This document shows, in pieces, positions 55,901 to 63,900 of a stretch of DNA of 64,000 bases. Source of the DNA: Nonomuraea dietziae (GTDB taxonomy: Bacteria > Actinomycetota > Actinomycetes > Streptosporangiales > Streptosporangiaceae); contig NZ_JACIBV010000001.1 of NCBI RefSeq assembly GCF_014195505.1, forward strand, positions 3,658,001 to 3,722,000, written 5' to 3'. The translations under genes and the position numbers were made by a program. Under the pieces are notes generated by a model. That model made no database searches, had not been told where the DNA came from, and was given only the letters and a program-made list of their open reading frames with translations. Position 1 is the stretch's first letter. The number at the start of each line of letters is the position of its first letter.

Positions 55901-56338
55901 TCGGGTGGCGTCGTCGACCTCGTGGCGCACGCGGGCGGAGTGCGCGTCGTCGATGGCCGTGGTGCTGGCGAGCACCTTCTTCTTCTCGGCGTCGACCACG
56001 TCGCGCTGGTTGCGCAGCGCCGCCAGGCGCCGCACGCGCCGGTTGTCGGCGATGTACCAGGCGGTGAGCGCCCGCTCCTTGCCCAGCTCGTGGGAGAGCG
56101 CGCCGAGCCGCTGCACGAGCTCGGCCACCTGGGTCAGGCGGCGGTACTCGGCGGCGGTGCCGATGGAGTTGGCCAGCTGGATCCCGGCGAGGAGGACGCC
56201 CACGACCGTGGGGATCAGGATGAGCAGGATGAGGCGCGATCGCACCCGCCAGTTGCCCAGCTGGAAACGACTGCCCGACCTGGGCTTCTTTCCTGTGTCC
56301 TCCCCCGGGGCGGCGTGCCGGGGGTTATCCGTCCTCAC
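52970..56338 (-). CDS. Conservon sensor histidine kinase-like protein (CvnA type), copy 2
   Basis: Membrane sensor of about 1122 residues from the GTG at 56338. Transmembrane helix near residues 30-52, NIT-like sensing domain to about 330, second helix, HAMP-like linker, LFKLDHLATRMRRNSENLLV, and an ATPase domain with ELIENSISFSPRET and DLGIGMTADE. The C-terminal 400 residues are disordered and contain tandem DRGGSSTGAFPT and SDSGFSDSG units. The kinase region matches copy 1 closely while the sensing domains and tails differ, so the two systems may share partners but read different inputs. Confidence 0.92.
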   Translation of the reverse strand: MRTDNPRHAAPGEDTGKKPRSGSRFQLGNWRVRSRLILLILIPTVVGVLLAGIQLANSIGTAAEYRRLTQVAELVQRLGALSHELGKERALTAWYIADNRRVRRLAALRNQRDVVDAEKKKVLASTTAIDDAHSARVRHEVDDATRWLNGLDGLRDSIAGDSDSVPARAAIKTFTSMIDVMEGLQSELIASGNNDRLLGDATALGAIERAKEEVSRQQVILLVAQIERSLDYDDLSDFLGSWNAQQGELAIYDTEASADDLAFYRKTVRGQEIDRADAMRQRALAQMREYKQIRDLDITSRRDLQLWYDSTEQTVDAMRKVETQLAASIVAQTRVLSDAEQRDAIISGAVILVLLVLVLVITTGVAGSLVRPLRRLRAEALEVAGSRLPDTVRALRESGDGAVIPEVPSIGVLTRDEIGEVARAFDEVHREAVRLAGDEAKLRANVNAMFVNLSRRSQTLVERQLSLIEGLENGEEDEQRLSNLFKLDHLATRMRRNSENLLVLAGQEAARKWTEPVELVDIARASLSEVEGYERVNIQVPTGTMVAGPAVTDVVHLLAELIENSISFSPRETKVSVSSNRTEGGVMVAVVDLGIGMTADEVAQANWRLANPPVVDVSVSRRMGLFVVGRLALRHGIKVQLRSQPTGGVTALVVLPDTLLVSASAPAQTGFPYQQTQSSYSPFDSPVLAAPVAQFGMDTPDVRAFEEPMHTPWPGVLPPAEGESAWPPLDEERSFGTQGGNPSSNGGPAAGGVPSVNGFAGAPDSGFGDRFSDAGFSDSGFSDGGFPTDRGGSSTGAFPTDRGGSSTGAFPTDRGGSSTGFPTDRGGSSAGAFSDSGYSDSGFSDSGFTDSGWPSAAPSQAEPTFDPFARSLPEPEPRPMDAFGRPPEFETRQAPGQDLPRREPSDTSDFHAQDSTATFGRVGQEPQGGFMGLPEPDMTGPLPVVRTSPMDEDGEEFLPIFSSVGSDWFRRPDPEELKAAKDEAPAQPAARRQPQAEEQGEQAPRGQQQAQSMREARPQGLPQRRPGQSAPATPPSWSSPADSGFQAARAAAEPAQGGTTASGLPRRVPKANLVPGTASAAESVAPEPAAPISPDRVRSRLSSFQQGVRQGREFTRENKEEQ
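53852..53992. repeat. In-frame 33-36-bp tandem repeat in the second CvnA-type gene
   Basis: Units beginning GGACGAGCCACCCCTGTC start at 53852, 53885, 53921 and 53957 (33, 36 and 36 bp). They encode the repeated DRGGSSTGAFPT in the disordered tail. Period is a multiple of three, so copy number can vary without breaking the frame. Confidence 0.85.
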
Positions 56339-56417
56339 AGAGTCTCGCAACCTCTCGCCATACGTGCTCGAAAATCTCTGACACGCATGTGGCGCATGGG
56401 ATTCCAGGAGCGATCGT

Positions 56418-56433
56418 AATTGGAACACAACCT
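56418..56433. promoter_or_regulatory. Element shared upstream of both conservons, copy 2
   Basis: AATTGGAACACAACCT lies 80 bp upstream of the GTG of the second CvnA-type gene and matches the copy at 41451-41466 at 15 of 16 positions. The surrounding sequences are otherwise different, which argues for selection on the element. Confidence 0.5.
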
Positions 56434-56511
56434 GACCAGATCAGCGAACGAGACATACTCCGCTAAACACCCACAAATCTGGCTTTTTTCACCCATAACG
56501 CCGCATGCTGT

Positions 56512-57909
56512 TTAGGCCGGCCGGAACGAGTCCCGCTCGGCTGGAGCCGCGTGCTTGATCATGAGGTGACGGGTCACGGAGTACTCCTGGACCGCCTCCT
56601 GGCTCATGTCCTTGCCGAAGCCGCTGCCCTTGACGCCGCCGTGCGGAGCCTCGCTGGCGATCGGCAGATGATCGTTCACCCACGTCACCCCGACGTCCAA
56701 CCGGTGCGAGACGCGCATGGCCCTGGCCACGTCCCTCGACCAGACCGAGGAGGCCAGGCCGTAGCGGGTGTCGTTGGCCAGCCTGACTGCCTCGTCCTCG
56801 CCGTCGAAGGGCAGCACGACAAGGACAGGACCGAAAAGCTCGCCCTGGACGATCTCGCTGTCCTGCGCAGGACCCGCGATGAGGGTGGGCGGGTAGAAGA
56901 AGCCCGGCGCGTCGACGGGGGCGCCACCGAAGAGCACCTCCGCATCGGAACGGGACACGAAGCCGTGCACCCTGTCGCGGTGCGCGGCCGAGATCAGCGG
57001 CCCGATGTCCGTCGTGGGGTCCCACGGGTCGCCGATCGTGATCTCCGCCAGCGTAGCGCGGATCGCCTCCACGGCGTCCGCGTACACCTGCCTGGCGACG
57101 TAGACGCGGGTGGCCGCGGTGCAGTCCTGGCCGGTGTTGTAGGTCGCGCCCATGGCCACACCGCGCGCGGTCTCGGCCAGGTCGGCGTCCTCGAACACCA
57201 GCGCGGGGGCCTTGCCGCCGAGCTCCAGGTGCACGCGCTTGAGGGTGCGCGCGGCCCCGGTCATCACGGCCCGTCCGGTCTCCGTGGAGCCCGTCACGCT
57301 CACCATGTCCACGCCAGGGTCGGTGACCAGCGCCTCCCCCACCTGGGCGTCACCCGTCACGACCTGCACGAGCCCCTCGGGCGCGCCCGCCTTGGCGATC
57401 AGCTCGGCCAGGCGCATGGTGGTGCGAGGGGTCTGCGGGGCCGGCTTGATGACCACCGCGTTGCCCGCCGCCAGCGCGGGGCCGAGCTTCCACACCGCCA
57501 TCACGAAGGGGAAGTTCCACGGCGCGATCGAACCCACGACCCCGACGGGACGGCGCAGCAGCACGGAGGTGTAGCCCGCGCTGAACACCCCTGCGCCGCT
57601 GCCGTCGAGCGAGCGGGCGGCCCCCGCGAAGAAGCGCAGGTTGTCGGCGGCGAAGGGCAGCTCACCGTCCCTGAAGACGGCGGCGGGCTTGCCCGTCTCC
57701 TCCACCTCGAGCCTGGTCAGCTCCTCGGCGTCGGCCTCCACCAGGTCCGCGAGGCGCAGCAGCACCCTGGCCCTGTCGGCCGGCGTGGTCTGCGACCACT
57801 CCTCGAAGGCCTGCCTGGCCCTGCGTACGGCGGCCGCCACCTCGGCGACGGGCGTGTCGGGCACCTCGGCGAACGGCTGGCCGGTGGCGGGGTTGATCAG
57901 TTGGCGCAT
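56512..57909 (-). CDS. Aldehyde dehydrogenase family protein 2 (aminobutyraldehyde type)
   Basis: Dehydrogenase of 465 residues. Cofactor segment GSIAPWNFPFVMAVWKLGPA, general base in HLELGGKAPALVFED, catalytic Cys in TYNTGQDCTAATRVYV, and GVKGSGFGKDMSQEAVQEYS. Overall similarity is to gamma-aminobutyraldehyde/betaine aldehyde dehydrogenases of polyamine breakdown, which would suit the nearby polyamine-type importer. It follows the glycosyltransferase gene on the same strand but a terminator lies between them. Confidence 0.9.
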   Translation of the reverse strand: MRQLINPATGQPFAEVPDTPVAEVAAAVRRARQAFEEWSQTTPADRARVLLRLADLVEADAEELTRLEVEETGKPAAVFRDGELPFAADNLRFFAGAARSLDGSGAGVFSAGYTSVLLRRPVGVVGSIAPWNFPFVMAVWKLGPALAAGNAVVIKPAPQTPRTTMRLAELIAKAGAPEGLVQVVTGDAQVGEALVTDPGVDMVSVTGSTETGRAVMTGAARTLKRVHLELGGKAPALVFEDADLAETARGVAMGATYNTGQDCTAATRVYVARQVYADAVEAIRATLAEITIGDPWDPTTDIGPLISAAHRDRVHGFVSRSDAEVLFGGAPVDAPGFFYPPTLIAGPAQDSEIVQGELFGPVLVVLPFDGEDEAVRLANDTRYGLASSVWSRDVARAMRVSHRLDVGVTWVNDHLPIASEAPHGGVKGSGFGKDMSQEAVQEYSVTRHLMIKHAAPAERDSFRPA

Positions 57910-57970
57910 GGTGTCTTTCCTCGGAAACGATCGGGTCGGTCGCCTGCCGTGACGGCGGCGACCAGGCCGT

Positions 57971-57995
57971 GGGGGAGCGTGTGCGGCGCTCCCCC
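57971..57995 (-). terminator. Hairpin between glycosyltransferase and aldehyde dehydrogenase 2
   Basis: GGGGGAGCG (57971-57979) pairs with CGCTCCCCC (57987-57995) around a 7-nt loop, 7 bp past the glycosyltransferase stop on the minus strand. It would end or attenuate that transcript before the aldehyde dehydrogenase gene. Confidence 0.7.
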
Positions 57996-58001
57996 CGGCT
58001 T

Positions 58002-59267
58002 CTACTGGCCGAGCTGCTCGATCAGGTCGGCGGCCTTGCGCAGGCCGTCGCGACGGCGGATCTCCCCGCCCGCCTCGGCCAGCTTCGCGCGCAGCGGCGC
58101 GTCACCCAGCAGCCTGTCGAGGGCGCCGGTGAGCTCCTCGTCGGTGAAGGTGTAGGTGGACAGGCGCACGCCGTACCCCAGCTCGGCCACGCGCTGGGCG
58201 TTGTCGTACTGGTCCCAGAACAGCGGCAGCAGGATCATCGGCTTGCCGAAGTGCATCGCCTCGGTGGTGGTGTTGTTGCCACCGTGCGTGATGACCAGGT
58301 CGACCTGAGGAATGATCTTAGTCTGCGGCAGGAACTCCGCGCCCCACATGTTGTCGGCGAGCTTGATCTCCTCGTGCAGCGGGCCCTTGGAGACGATGAA
58401 GCGGTGCGGGGTGGTGGCCAGCACGTCGATCACCCGCTGCATGAGCTCCACGTCCGCCGAGCCGAGCGAGCCGAGCGAGAAGTAGACCAGCGCGCCCTCG
58501 CCCTTGGCGAAGGGCAGCTCGAACTCCTCGTCGGTCTCGCGGACGGAGGAGTCGAGGCGGTGCCAGCTCGGGCCGAGCGGACGGGCGTCGGTGTAGTCGA
58601 GCAGCTCGGGGTAGACGTAGAGGTTGAGATCGCCCTCGTGGATGAAGTCGAGATCGGGCAGCGGCTCGGTGCCCTGCTCGACGCACCACTCGTTGAAGGC
58701 GGTCCAGATCTCGCGGTGGGTGCGGTCGTACTCGGCGCGGAAGGTGTCCCACTCGGAGGGGTCGTCGGCGGGCAGGCCAGAGAAGACCGGCGCCACCTGG
58801 GGGCCGCGCACCTCCAGCGGGTTGCAGGAGACGATCCTCACGAACTTCTTGCCCGCGGTCAGCAGCGCGGGGAAGGTGATCACGTTGTCCTCGACGATGA
58901 TGTCGGGCCGCACCCTGTCGATGATCGCCTTGAGCTGCGGCTCGCAGTACTTCACGCCGTCGATGAGCGCGTCCCAGATCGGCTTGGTGACGGTCTCGAG
59001 CTGCTCCTGGGTGCTCTTGCGATACTCAGGGGCGGTGTCGCGGATGAAGTCCTTCCAGAACTGACCCGCGTCCTGCTCCTCCTCGGCCGGAGGGGCGAGG
59101 TCGACCAGGTCCTCCTCGAAGCCCAGCGCCTCGAGCTTGCCCTTCCACGACGCTTCAGCCGCGAAGACCACACGGTGTCCGCGACGGCGCAGGATGTCGC
59201 CGATGCCGATGCTGTTGTTCGTCGGGCCGTACGCGCTTTCAGGCATGAACAGGATGGTGAGAGACAT
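58002..59267 (-). CDS. MGT-family glycosyltransferase
   Basis: GT1/GT-B enzyme of about 421 residues like macrolide and UDP-glucuronosyltransferases. N-terminal acceptor half starts LTILFMPESAYGPTNNSIGI; the donor half has VYFSLGSLGS, FLPQTKIIPQVDLVITHGGN and EAMHFGKPMILLPLFWDQ. It should transfer a sugar from a nucleotide sugar to a small hydrophobic molecule, for detoxification or tailoring. Either ATG of the pair 59270/59267 is possible; GGAG spacing favours 59267. It diverges from a tetR gene with a palindromic operator between. Confidence 0.9.
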   Translation of the reverse strand: MSLTILFMPESAYGPTNNSIGIGDILRRRGHRVVFAAEASWKGKLEALGFEEDLVDLAPPAEEEQDAGQFWKDFIRDTAPEYRKSTQEQLETVTKPIWDALIDGVKYCEPQLKAIIDRVRPDIIVEDNVITFPALLTAGKKFVRIVSCNPLEVRGPQVAPVFSGLPADDPSEWDTFRAEYDRTHREIWTAFNEWCVEQGTEPLPDLDFIHEGDLNLYVYPELLDYTDARPLGPSWHRLDSSVRETDEEFELPFAKGEGALVYFSLGSLGSADVELMQRVIDVLATTPHRFIVSKGPLHEEIKLADNMWGAEFLPQTKIIPQVDLVITHGGNNTTTEAMHFGKPMILLPLFWDQYDNAQRVAELGYGVRLSTYTFTDEELTGALDRLLGDAPLRAKLAEAGGEIRRRDGLRKAADLIEQLGQ

Positions 59268-59292
59268 CATCTACTCCGGGAGGAACGCTCAG

Positions 59293-59308
59293 TTGAATTG
59301 CGATTCAA
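59293..59308. promoter_or_regulatory. TTGAAT-N4-ATTCAA operator, copy 1
   Basis: TTGAATTGCGATTCAA has perfect 6-bp arms around TGCG. It lies 26 bp upstream of the glycosyltransferase start and 82 bp upstream of the tetR start. It differs at one central base from the site at 63885-63900. It is most likely the operator of the divergent TetR-type protein. Confidence 0.75.
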
Positions 59309-59389
59309 ATACTGATCTAGCGGGAGAGTCAACTTCAAGGCAGTATGTGCCCGGTTGACCTTAATGACACGATAGAAACGGGGAGCCTG

Positions 59390-59995
59390 GTGACCGCGCG
59401 CAAGAGCCGCTCGGACCGGCGCATCGACCTCATCGAGGCCGCGCGCAGGGCCATCGTCCGCCACGGCATCGACGGGGTGCACCTGGCCCACGTGGCGGAG
59501 GAGGCGGGGCTGACCTCCGGCGCGGTGCTCTACCACTACCCCGACCTCAGCGAGCTGCTGGTCGAGGCGCACCACGCCAGCGTGGAGCGCTTCTACGAGC
59601 ACCGCATGCGCCAGATCTCGACGATCAGCGACCCCGCCCGCAAGCTGGTGACGACGATCCGCTCCGGGCTGCCCACCGGGCCGCTCGATCCCGACGTGCG
59701 CCTGCTCAACGAGCTGGGCGGGGCGGCGGGCCGCAACCGGATCTACGGCCTGCTGCTCACCACCCTCTTCGACCGCCAGGTGTCGATGTACCAGGCGATC
59801 CTGGACACGGGACAGGCGCTGGGCGTCTTCGACCTGACGGCCGAGTCCCTGACGATCTCGCGCAACCTGGTGGCGCTGGAGGACGCCTACGGCTACCGCA
59901 TCACCGCCAGGCACCCGCTCATCGGCCCCGAGGAGGCCGCCGAGCTCATCCTCGACTACGCCCGCACGGCCACGGGCTGCGACCTGTTTCACTGA
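59390..59995 (+). CDS. TetR family transcriptional regulator
   Basis: Regulator of 201 residues. The N-terminal helix-turn-helix (about 10-57) reads RIDLIEAARRAIVRHGIDGV, then LAHVAEEAGLTSGAVLYHYP. The ligand domain resembles the BetI-like group. The GTG at 59390 is chosen since GGGAG lies just upstream; the longer frame begins in the control region. It probably represses the divergent glycosyltransferase and, through the matching palindrome at 63885, the pot operon. Its last 7 bp overlap the end of the convergent potA gene. Confidence 0.9.
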   Translation: MTARKSRSDRRIDLIEAARRAIVRHGIDGVHLAHVAEEAGLTSGAVLYHYPDLSELLVEAHHASVERFYEHRMRQISTISDPARKLVTTIRSGLPTGPLDPDVRLLNELGGAAGRNRIYGLLLTTLFDRQVSMYQAILDTGQALGVFDLTAESLTISRNLVALEDAYGYRITARHPLIGPEEAAELILDYARTATGCDLFH

Positions 59996-61008
59996 ATCAG
60001 CACCGCGTCGGCGCTGTCCCAGCCGAGCCTGACCTGAGCGCCCGCCTCGACCTTCGCGGCGCCCTGCTGGGCGACCAGGACGGGCTTGTCCCTGCCCGGC
60101 ACGGTGACCGCGATGTGCGAGATCCCGCCGTAGAAGCTGACGTCCAGCACGGTGCCGAGCAGGCCGCGATCGGTGAGCCTGACGTTCTCCGGCCTGACGG
60201 CCAGCAGCGCGTCGACCCCCGCAACCTCGGCGCCCTCACCCGGCAGCACGCCGAGCTCGGGGACGTCGAGGCCGCCCGGCACCACGGTGCCCTCGAAGAG
60301 GTTGTTGGCGCCGACGAAGTCGGCCACGAACGGCGTGCGGGGCCGCTCGTACAGGGTGACGGGCTCGTCCACCTGCCGCACCTGCCCCTTTTCGAAGACG
60401 GCGATGCGGTCGGCCAGCGACATGGCCTCCTCCTGGTCGTGGGTGACCACGACGAAGGTGATGCCGACCTCGTGCTGCAGCCGCTTGAGCTCCAGCTGCA
60501 TGCCCGCCCGCACCTTCTTGTCCAGCGCCGACAGCGGCTCGTCGAGCAGCAGCAGGCGCGGGCGCTTGACGATCGCGCGGGCCAGGGCGACGCGCTGGCG
60601 CTGGCCGCCCGACAGCTGGGACGGCTTGCGCCCGGCCATCTCGGCCAGGCCGACGGTCTCGAGCACCTCCTCGACCCGCTGCTTGACCTCGGCCCTGCCG
60701 AGCTTCTCCTGCTGCAGGCCGTAGGCGATGTTCTTGGCCACGCTCATGTGCGGGAACAGCGCGTACGACTGGAACATCAGGTTGATCGGCCGCCTGTTCG
60801 GCTGCATCGACAGCAGGTCGTCGCCGTCGAGCGTGACGGTGCCCGCGTCGGGCGTCTCGAACCCGGCCAGAATCCGCAGCAGCGTGGTCTTCCCGCAGCC
60901 CGAGGGGCCGAGCAGGGCGAAGAACTCGCCCTGCCCGATCTCCAGCGAGACGTTGTCGAGCGCGGTGACGTCACCGAACCTGCGGGTGACGCCGTCAATC
61001 TTGAGCAC
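59989..61008 (-). CDS. potA: Polyamine-type ABC transporter ATPase
   Basis: ATPase of 339 residues of the spermidine/putrescine group. Walker A GPSGCGKTT, Q-loop LMFQSYALFPHMSV, signature LSGGQRQRVALARAI, Walker B LLLLDEPLSALD and a C-terminal TOBE domain (about 270-335). The GTG at 61008 overlaps the potC 3' end by 14 bp. Last gene of the potDBCA operon. Confidence 0.93.
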   Translation of the reverse strand: MLKIDGVTRRFGDVTALDNVSLEIGQGEFFALLGPSGCGKTTLLRILAGFETPDAGTVTLDGDDLLSMQPNRRPINLMFQSYALFPHMSVAKNIAYGLQQEKLGRAEVKQRVEEVLETVGLAEMAGRKPSQLSGGQRQRVALARAIVKRPRLLLLDEPLSALDKKVRAGMQLELKRLQHEVGITFVVVTHDQEEAMSLADRIAVFEKGQVRQVDEPVTLYERPRTPFVADFVGANNLFEGTVVPGGLDVPELGVLPGEGAEVAGVDALLAVRPENVRLTDRGLLGTVLDVSFYGGISHIAVTVPGRDKPVLVAQQGAAKVEAGAQVRLGWDSADAVLIQ

Positions 61009-61774
61009 GAAACTCCCCGATCTTCGTCATGCGCTGGGCGACGATCACCACGGTGAAGCTCACCAGCAGCAGGATCGACGCGAGCGCGTTGATCTCCGGG
61101 GTCACCCCGAACCTGATCATTGAGTAGATGACGATGGGCAGCGTCGGCTCGGTCGGCGCCGCCGTGAAGAACGCGATGACGAACTCGTCGATCGACAGGG
61201 TGAAGGCCAGCAGCGCGCCTGCCACGATGCCGGGCGCGAGCTGCGGCAGCGTCACCCTGACGAAGGTGGTGACGGGTCCCGCTCCGAGGTCGCGTGAGGC
61301 CTCCTCCAGCGAGGAGTCGGCGTGGGCCAGCCTGGTGCGCACGACCGCCGCCACGAAGGCCATGCCGAACAGCGCGTGCGACAGGATCACCGAGTGCAGG
61401 CCGAGGCTGAACTGCACCACGTCGTAGAAGACCAGCAGCCCGATCGCCAGCACGAGGTCGGGCAGGATCGCCGGCATCAGCCCGAGCGCGTCGAGCAGCT
61501 TGGAGCGGGTGTGCCTGGCCAGGCCCACGGCGAGCAGAGTGCCGAGGACCGTGGCGAGCACGGTCGAGCCCCCCGCCACGATGAGGGTGTTGACCAGGCC
61601 CTCCATGACCTTGTCGTCCTCGGCGAGCACGCCGTACCACTTGAGGCTGAAGCCCTCGTGGAGGTAGGGCGACTTGCCCTCGTTGAAGGACATCACGACG
61701 AGGACGGCGATCGGCGCGTAGAGGAAGACGTAGGTCAGCCAGAACGGCACGTAGAGGAAGCGCGGCCTACCCAC
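60995..61774 (-). CDS. potC: Polyamine-type ABC permease PotC
   Basis: Permease of 259 residues, six helices, with the ATPase-contact loop EEASRDLGAGPVTTFVRVTL. The segment SIDEFVIAFFTAAPTEPTLP is typical of PotC. The GTG at 61774 overlaps the potB end by 8 bp. Confidence 0.92.
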   Translation of the reverse strand: MGRPRFLYVPFWLTYVFLYAPIAVLVVMSFNEGKSPYLHEGFSLKWYGVLAEDDKVMEGLVNTLIVAGGSTVLATVLGTLLAVGLARHTRSKLLDALGLMPAILPDLVLAIGLLVFYDVVQFSLGLHSVILSHALFGMAFVAAVVRTRLAHADSSLEEASRDLGAGPVTTFVRVTLPQLAPGIVAGALLAFTLSIDEFVIAFFTAAPTEPTLPIVIYSMIRFGVTPEINALASILLLVSFTVVIVAQRMTKIGEFRAQD

Positions 61775-62621
61775 GGCGGCTCACCCACGACTGGATCACC
61801 AGGAGCACGATCAGGACCAGGATGACGGCCAGCGCCAGCGTCGAGCCGAAGGGCCAGTCACGCGATTTGAGGAACTCGGCGCGGATCAGGGTGCCGACCG
61901 TGGCCGTGCGTCCTCCTCCGAGGATCTCGGGGATGACGAAGTTGCCGAAGCTGGGCACGAAGACGAACAGGCAGCCGGTGGCCACGCCGGGCAGCGTCAG
62001 CGGCAGCGTGACCCTGCGAAAGGTCGTGAAGGCCGAGGCGCCCAGATTGGCCGAGGCCTCCCGCAGCTGCGGGTCGAGCTTCTCGATCGCCGCGTACAGC
62101 GGCAGGACCATCAGCGGCAGGTAGGAGTAGAGCAGCCCCGTGACGATCGCCCCATGGTTGTACAGGAGCTCCATCTGCGTGCCCAGAGCCGAGTTGATGA
62201 GGCCGGGCCCGCTCAGCAGGATCGTCCACGCGTAGACCCTGATGATGAAGTTGGTCCAGAACGGCAGCACGATCGCGACCAGCGCGACGGTCTTCCACGT
62301 ACGCGGCAGCCTGGCGATCAGGTACGCCGTGGGGTAGCCGAGCAGGAGCGCGAACACCGTGGTCAGCGTGGCCAGCTTGATCGACGTCAGGACGACGTCG
62401 AGGTAGAGCGGGTCGAACAGACGGCTGAAGTTCTCCGTCGTGAACTCGTAGACGATGCCGCCGAAGCGGCCGCGTCTGAAGACGGTGTAGCTGAGGATCA
62501 GCGCGAGGGGCACCAGCAGGAGCACCGCCAGATAGGCGACGCCCGGGCCCAGGAACACGAACGCGCCCAGCCGGCGCCCCCATCGAGGGGACACCGGCCG
62601 GGGCTTGCCGACGACTTTCAC
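61767..62621 (-). CDS. potB: Polyamine-type ABC permease PotB
   Basis: Permease of 284 residues, six helices. The contact loop is REASANLGASAFTTFRRVTL and the fold carries SYLPLMVLPLYAAIEKLDPQ, both typical of PotB. The GTG at 62621 lies 2 bp past the potD stop, so translation is coupled. Confidence 0.92.
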   Translation of the reverse strand: MKVVGKPRPVSPRWGRRLGAFVFLGPGVAYLAVLLLVPLALILSYTVFRRGRFGGIVYEFTTENFSRLFDPLYLDVVLTSIKLATLTTVFALLLGYPTAYLIARLPRTWKTVALVAIVLPFWTNFIIRVYAWTILLSGPGLINSALGTQMELLYNHGAIVTGLLYSYLPLMVLPLYAAIEKLDPQLREASANLGASAFTTFRRVTLPLTLPGVATGCLFVFVPSFGNFVIPEILGGGRTATVGTLIRAEFLKSRDWPFGSTLALAVILVLIVLLVIQSWVSRRG

Positions 62622-62623
62622 GG

Positions 62624-63742
62624 CTACTTGGCCGCGACCTCGGTCGAGAGGCGGGTGTACTTGACCGACGCCTCGCCCAGGTCGATGGCCGCCTCACCGT
62701 TCAACAGCTCGGCGGGGGAGATGCCGAGGAGCGAGCCCTCGGGCACCTCGACCTTGTCCATGGCCGCCTTGTTGGGCACCTTGTAGTTGATGTTGGCGGC
62801 CGCCCAGCTGTGGATCTCCGGGTTCAGGATGTAGTTGATCAGAGCGTGCGCGGCCTCCTTGTTCTTGGAGGACTTCATGATCACCATGGTGTCCACCCAG
62901 AGGTCGCTGCCCTCGCTCGGCACGACGAACTTGATGTTCTTCTTCGCGTCGGTGGTCGGGCACCAGCCGTCCCATGCCTCGGACATCACGGCCTCGCCCG
63001 ACTGCAGCTTCTGGCCGAAGGTGACGTCGTCGTAGATCACGTGCGGCTTGGCCGCGAGCAGCAGCTCCTTGGCCTTGGCGATCTCCTCGTCCTTGGTGGT
63101 GTTGACCGAGAACTTGAGGACCTTGAGCGCGGGCAGGGCCAGCCAGCGCTCGGTGGCCAGCATCGTGACCTTCTTGTCCGCCCATGCCGGCGGCTTCAGG
63201 ATGTCGTTCCAGCTCTTCGGCTCGGCCTTGACCAGGTCGCTGCGGTAGCAGATGCCGGTGGTGCCCCAGGTGTAGGGGACCGAGAACTTGTTGCCCTTGT
63301 CGTAGGAGAGCTGCGTGGCCTCGGGGTAGAGGTTGCTGAGGTTGGGGATCAGCTCGGGGTGGATCGGCTCCAGCAGGCCCTGCTCGTTGAGCGCCTGGGC
63401 GTACTGCCCTGAGACGAACGCCACGTCGATGCTCTCGCCGGCCTGCGTGGTCAGCTTGGCCATCGCGGTCTCGTTGGTGTCGTGCTCGACGATGTCGACC
63501 TTGCTGACCTTGAGCTCGGCCTTCGCCTTCTCGGCCAGCTCCTTGGGCGTGTAGCCCGGCCAGACGGTCACCGTGAGACTCTGCTTGGACAGGTCGGCCT
63601 TGGCGTCCAGCTGCGCCGCAGCGCTCGGAGCTGGTTTCGCGCTGTCGGTCGACGACTCGCCGCCGCACGCCGCGACGGCGAGCGCGAGTCCGGTCGCCAC
63701 CACGACGACCGGAAGACGACGGGTGTACCGGATACGGGACAC
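62624..63742 (-). CDS. potD: Polyamine-type ABC substrate-binding lipoprotein PotD
   Basis: Binding protein of 372 residues. The signal peptide ends in lipobox VAAC, followed by a PotD/PotF-like body: TVTVWPGYTPKELAEKAKAE, VPYTWGTTGICYRSDLV, SWNDILKPPAW and GEAVMSEAWDGW. The GTG at 63742 follows AAGGAG by 8 nt. The ligand could be putrescine, spermidine or a related amine. First gene of the operon; the TTGAAT palindrome lies 143 bp upstream. Confidence 0.9.
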   Translation of the reverse strand: MSRIRYTRRLPVVVVATGLALAVAACGGESSTDSAKPAPSAAAQLDAKADLSKQSLTVTVWPGYTPKELAEKAKAELKVSKVDIVEHDTNETAMAKLTTQAGESIDVAFVSGQYAQALNEQGLLEPIHPELIPNLSNLYPEATQLSYDKGNKFSVPYTWGTTGICYRSDLVKAEPKSWNDILKPPAWADKKVTMLATERWLALPALKVLKFSVNTTKDEEIAKAKELLLAAKPHVIYDDVTFGQKLQSGEAVMSEAWDGWCPTTDAKKNIKFVVPSEGSDLWVDTMVIMKSSKNKEAAHALINYILNPEIHSWAAANINYKVPNKAAMDKVEVPEGSLLGISPAELLNGEAAIDLGEASVKYTRLSTEVAAK

Positions 63743-63884
63743 GGCCGCTACTCCTTCTAGATTCAGATGTACGAGGGGTCTCGCGACCAACCGGGCACTG
63801 CAGACCAAAGCAGGAGTGTTGCAGCCAACATCAACATGAGCAAGACTTTTCCGGACATTGTCACCAGGAAGTTTGATCCCGTTG

Positions 63885-63900
63885 TTGAATCGCGATTCAA
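63885..63900. promoter_or_regulatory. TTGAAT-N4-ATTCAA operator, copy 2
   Basis: TTGAATCGCGATTCAA is a perfect 16-bp palindrome upstream of potD. It matches the site in front of the glycosyltransferase/tetR pair at 15 of 16 positions, so both promoters are probably controlled by the same TetR-type protein. The remainder of 63743-64000 shows no gene. Confidence 0.75.

Noticed and set aside
52973..56419. A 1148-codon open frame on the plus strand opposite the second sensor gene
   Set aside because: It mirrors the sensor gene in the complementary frame, its translation is low-complexity (strings of RRG, VGEP, DEHQ), and no domain is recognisable. High GC at third codon positions produces such shadows.
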